NCBI GenBank assembly: GCA_937925655.1
Contig: CALAMC010000101.1
Location: 8,155-72,154 of the forward strand
Direction: 5' to 3'
DNA from: an uncultured candidate division Zixibacteria bacterium
Lineage (GTDB): Bacteria > Zixibacteria > MSB-5A5 > GN15 > PGXB01
DNA length: 64,000 nt
Under the pieces are notes generated by a model. The model was not told the DNA's origin. It did no database searches and saw only the letters and a program-made list of their open reading frames with translations. The position numbers were made by a program, and so were the translations under genes. Shown in pieces: positions 62,094-64,000 of this stretch (position 1 is its first letter; the number at the start of each line of letters is the position of its first letter).

Positions 62094-63164
62094 ATGATGA
62101 ACGTGCAGACGACAAATAGAATATGGAACGATTCCTGCGCCGGGATTACCGATGGGAACGCGCTTCTGAATTTGGCACAAGGTTGGCTTCATCAAGGCAA
62201 TGTCGTGGTTGCTCTGGAATTACTGAAATCGGCCATAAGTACGCCGGAAGCGATGCGGGACCACAGATTACGCGCCCGCATCCTGAAAGAAACCGGCCGG
62301 GCAAAAATGATGGAGTCGGCATGGGAGGCGGCGGAAGGATTGTATCTGGAAGCCCAGCAAATATTCCTGGGCCTCGATGATAAAAAAGGCGCCTCCGAGT
62401 GTGCCCGCAATCGCGCCAACATGGCTTTCCAGAAAGGTCATTATCGCAAAGCCGAAGAGCTTTGTGAAGTGGCCCTGGAGTGGTCGACCGAAATCAATGA
62501 CCATGAACTCCGGGCGACCATATTAAATACGCTGGGGGCCATACAGTCGGCGACCGACGAGCGCGAGGAATCGATTAAGACTTTCCGCCTCTGCCTGAAC
62601 GATTTCGAAAGCTGCGGAAATGCCATCAGGCAGGGCTACGTCCTTTTAAACATCGGCCTGACCGAAACGGAATTGAAACGTTATCGGGAGGCCATTATCA
62701 GCCTGAATTCAGCTCTGGCCATAGCCCTCGAAGAAAAGGACCTCAACCTGGTTGAGATCTGTTATCAGAATATATCCAAATGCTACCTGCATCAGAACGA
62801 AACTATTCTGGCTAAATCCGTCATCGACACGGCAAGAAAGCTCCTCCCCGGCCTGAATTCGAAAGCGCTGGAATGCGAATTGAATCTTATCGACGGCATG
62901 ATTCTCCGCGGTATGGGCGATCTGGCCGGTGCCGAAGAGCTTCTCGAAGAAACATATCGGATGACCGTCGAGCACCAGCTTTCGGCTCTGATGGCCGACG
63001 TTCTATATGAGCAGGGTATCATTGCCAAAGACCACGGTAATATCGACCTGGCCTATTTCAAATTCGACACGGCCGCCAAACAGTACACCAAACTCGAAAT
63101 CGAAAGCGGCCGGCAGAAGGCGGAGCTGGCGGCGAATAACGTCTTGCGAGGCATGAATGCTTAA
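62094..63164 (+). CDS. TPR-repeat protein (cytoplasmic)
   Basis: 356 residues; GAGG before the first of two ATGs. Built almost wholly of TPR-like helical pairs (ALLNLAQGWLHQGNVVVALELLKSA, AAEGLYLEAQQIFL, KAEELCEVALEW, AIISLNSALAIALEEKD). No signal peptide or enzyme domain. It resembles the TPR part of the CHAT protein and the regulatory TPR modules of signalling proteins. Overlaps the next TPR gene by 8 nt, so the two are coupled. Confidence 0.85.
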   Translation: MMNVQTTNRIWNDSCAGITDGNALLNLAQGWLHQGNVVVALELLKSAISTPEAMRDHRLRARILKETGRAKMMESAWEAAEGLYLEAQQIFLGLDDKKGASECARNRANMAFQKGHYRKAEELCEVALEWSTEINDHELRATILNTLGAIQSATDEREESIKTFRLCLNDFESCGNAIRQGYVLLNIGLTETELKRYREAIISLNSALAIALEEKDLNLVEICYQNISKCYLHQNETILAKSVIDTARKLLPGLNSKALECELNLIDGMILRGMGDLAGAEELLEETYRMTVEHQLSALMADVLYEQGIIAKDHGNIDLAYFKFDTAAKQYTKLEIESGRQKAELAANNVLRGMNA

Positions 63165-64000
63165 TCCCGACAGACCTGATGACCGGATGAACTACTTGTC
63201 GCCAGGCGGTGGCGGGTTCGGGCAAACCCCGACCGCCACCGACTGGGCCATGACCATGAACCGGTTGTTGAGTCTGGCCAAGCAGGCCAATGATTCTTTC
63301 GAATTTGACAAGGCGCTCGGGTATCTGGGTTCGCTGGAGGAAATGTGGAACGCCAAAGGCCTGCCAGGCTTTTCCATGGAACTCCGCTTCGAACTGCACC
63401 GCGAGAAAGGAAAGGCCTATACGTCGCAGGGGAATTATTCCCGCGCCATCGAAGAATATCAGAAGATTCTCAATTTTTGTCGCGACAATCAGTATCTGGC
63501 CGTCAAATCGGAAACGTTCACGCAAATTGGCCAGTTGCTGGCCCGGCAGGGTGATCATGACCGCGCCCTGGGTTATCACCAGAGAGCGATCGGCGCCTGC
63601 CGCCGTCTGAATGACCGAAACGGCCTGTGCAAGGCCCTCCGCAACCTGGGCGTGGTTTACGTCGAACTGGGCGACTTTGAAGAGGCCGAAACGACCTACG
63701 CCGAAGCCATCGAAGTCGCCCGCGAAATCGATAATTCTCTGGTGTATGCCGACCTGGTCAATAATCTGGGGACCATCATGAACATGAAAGGCGACTGGCA
63801 CAAGGCGCTGGAATTGTACCGGGAGTCACTGGAAATCTATGGTGAAAAAGGCGAAATAAGAAAAAGCGCTTATACCAAGAATAACATCGCCATATCGTAT
63901 GCCGAAAGAAAAATGTACGATGACGCCTTCGTGTTTTTCAAGGAAGCGCTGGAAACCGCCGAAAAAATAAAAGATTCCTCGCTCACTCTCATCGTCGATC
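63157..64000 (+). CDS. TPR-repeat protein, 3' end outside window
   Basis: Starts at ATG 63157 inside the preceding TPR gene; at least 281 codons. After a short Gly/Pro-rich start (YLSPGGGGFG) come regular TPR units (EEYQKILNFC, ALGYHQRAIGACRRLND, DFEEAETTYAEAIEVAREIDN, DWHKALELYRESLEIYGEKG). A C-terminal effector domain (CHAT, GGDEF, kinase or HTH) may lie beyond the window. ATG 63187 is an alternative start. Confidence 0.85.
   Translation, partial: MLNPDRPDDRMNYLSPGGGGFGQTPTATDWAMTMNRLLSLAKQANDSFEFDKALGYLGSLEEMWNAKGLPGFSMELRFELHREKGKAYTSQGNYSRAIEEYQKILNFCRDNQYLAVKSETFTQIGQLLARQGDHDRALGYHQRAIGACRRLNDRNGLCKALRNLGVVYVELGDFEEAETTYAEAIEVAREIDNSLVYADLVNNLGTIMNMKGDWHKALELYRESLEIYGEKGEIRKSAYTKNNIAISYAERKMYDDAFVFFKEALETAEKIKDSSLTLIVD

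Noticed and set aside
1..64000. tRNA, rRNA, prophage, insertion sequence or CRISPR array
   Set aside because: Read for transposase, integrase, repeat-spacer and tRNA-like patterns; none found that could be supported.

Overview
The window looks like chromosomal DNA from an uncultivated Gram-negative anaerobe of the FCB group; a Zixibacteria-like lineage is my best inference, not a proven assignment. Supporting signs are secreted proteins with type IX secretion (T9SS) C-terminal sorting domains, many secreted proteins ending in paired dockerin-type repeats (GDxNxDGxxNLLDIL), outer-membrane and periplasmic systems, sigma-54 activators with the GAFTDA loop variant, and an Hmc/Tmc-like membrane electron-transfer complex. 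No rRNA, tRNA, CRISPR array, phage gene or intact insertion sequence was recognised.

Layout. 1-8.7 kb (minus): two paralogous S8 proteases with FG-GAP-like repeats; the second is translationally coupled to a large T9SS-sorted protein of unknown function. 9.0-10.9 kb: a secreted cohesin-like/dockerin protein with a promoter and terminator. 11.1-16.3 kb: a LolA-like / two FtsX-type permeases / ATPase / beta-barrel operon. 16.4-21.8 kb (minus): two tandem C10 (streptopain-like) peptidases with PKD and dockerin modules, separated by a 1.2 kb non-coding island full of hairpins. 22-28.3 kb: a small secreted protein, a TSUP permease, an LtaS-type sulfatase-fold membrane enzyme, an IPT/dockerin protein and a zinc alcohol dehydrogenase.

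28.5-38.5 kb is a coherent redox and signalling locus: a PAS sigma-54 activator, an array of TGTTGCAT dyads, a NifX-like protein, a four-gene Hmc/Tmc-like complex (HdrD-like, NarI-like, four-cluster ferredoxin, NrfD fused to a six-CxxCH cytochrome), then a receiver, a Cys-rich double-PAS histidine kinase and two more stand-alone receivers. 38.8-50.9 kb holds a BioF2-type acyltransferase, a flippase-like protein, a heavy-metal RND system (small Cys-rich protein, His/Cys-rich adaptor, CusA/CzcA pump) and a second RND pair of the HAE-1 type.

51.3-64 kb: two paralogous subtilase-dockerin genes with homologous 3' flanks. The second is the last gene of an operon made of an ECF sigma factor, a zf-HC2 anti-sigma-like protein, a TPR-CHAT (caspase-like) protease and the subtilase. 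Divergent to it is a second sigma-54 activator with a degenerate receiver-like N-terminus, followed by a dyad, a good -24/-12 promoter candidate, a lipoprotein and two TPR proteins (the last runs off the window). The sigma/anti-sigma/CHAT/subtilase unit is the strongest candidate for an undescribed system: it puts an intracellular caspase-like protease under, or in control of, a sigma-factor switch and couples it to a secreted protease. No function has been tested here; all roles are read from sequence.
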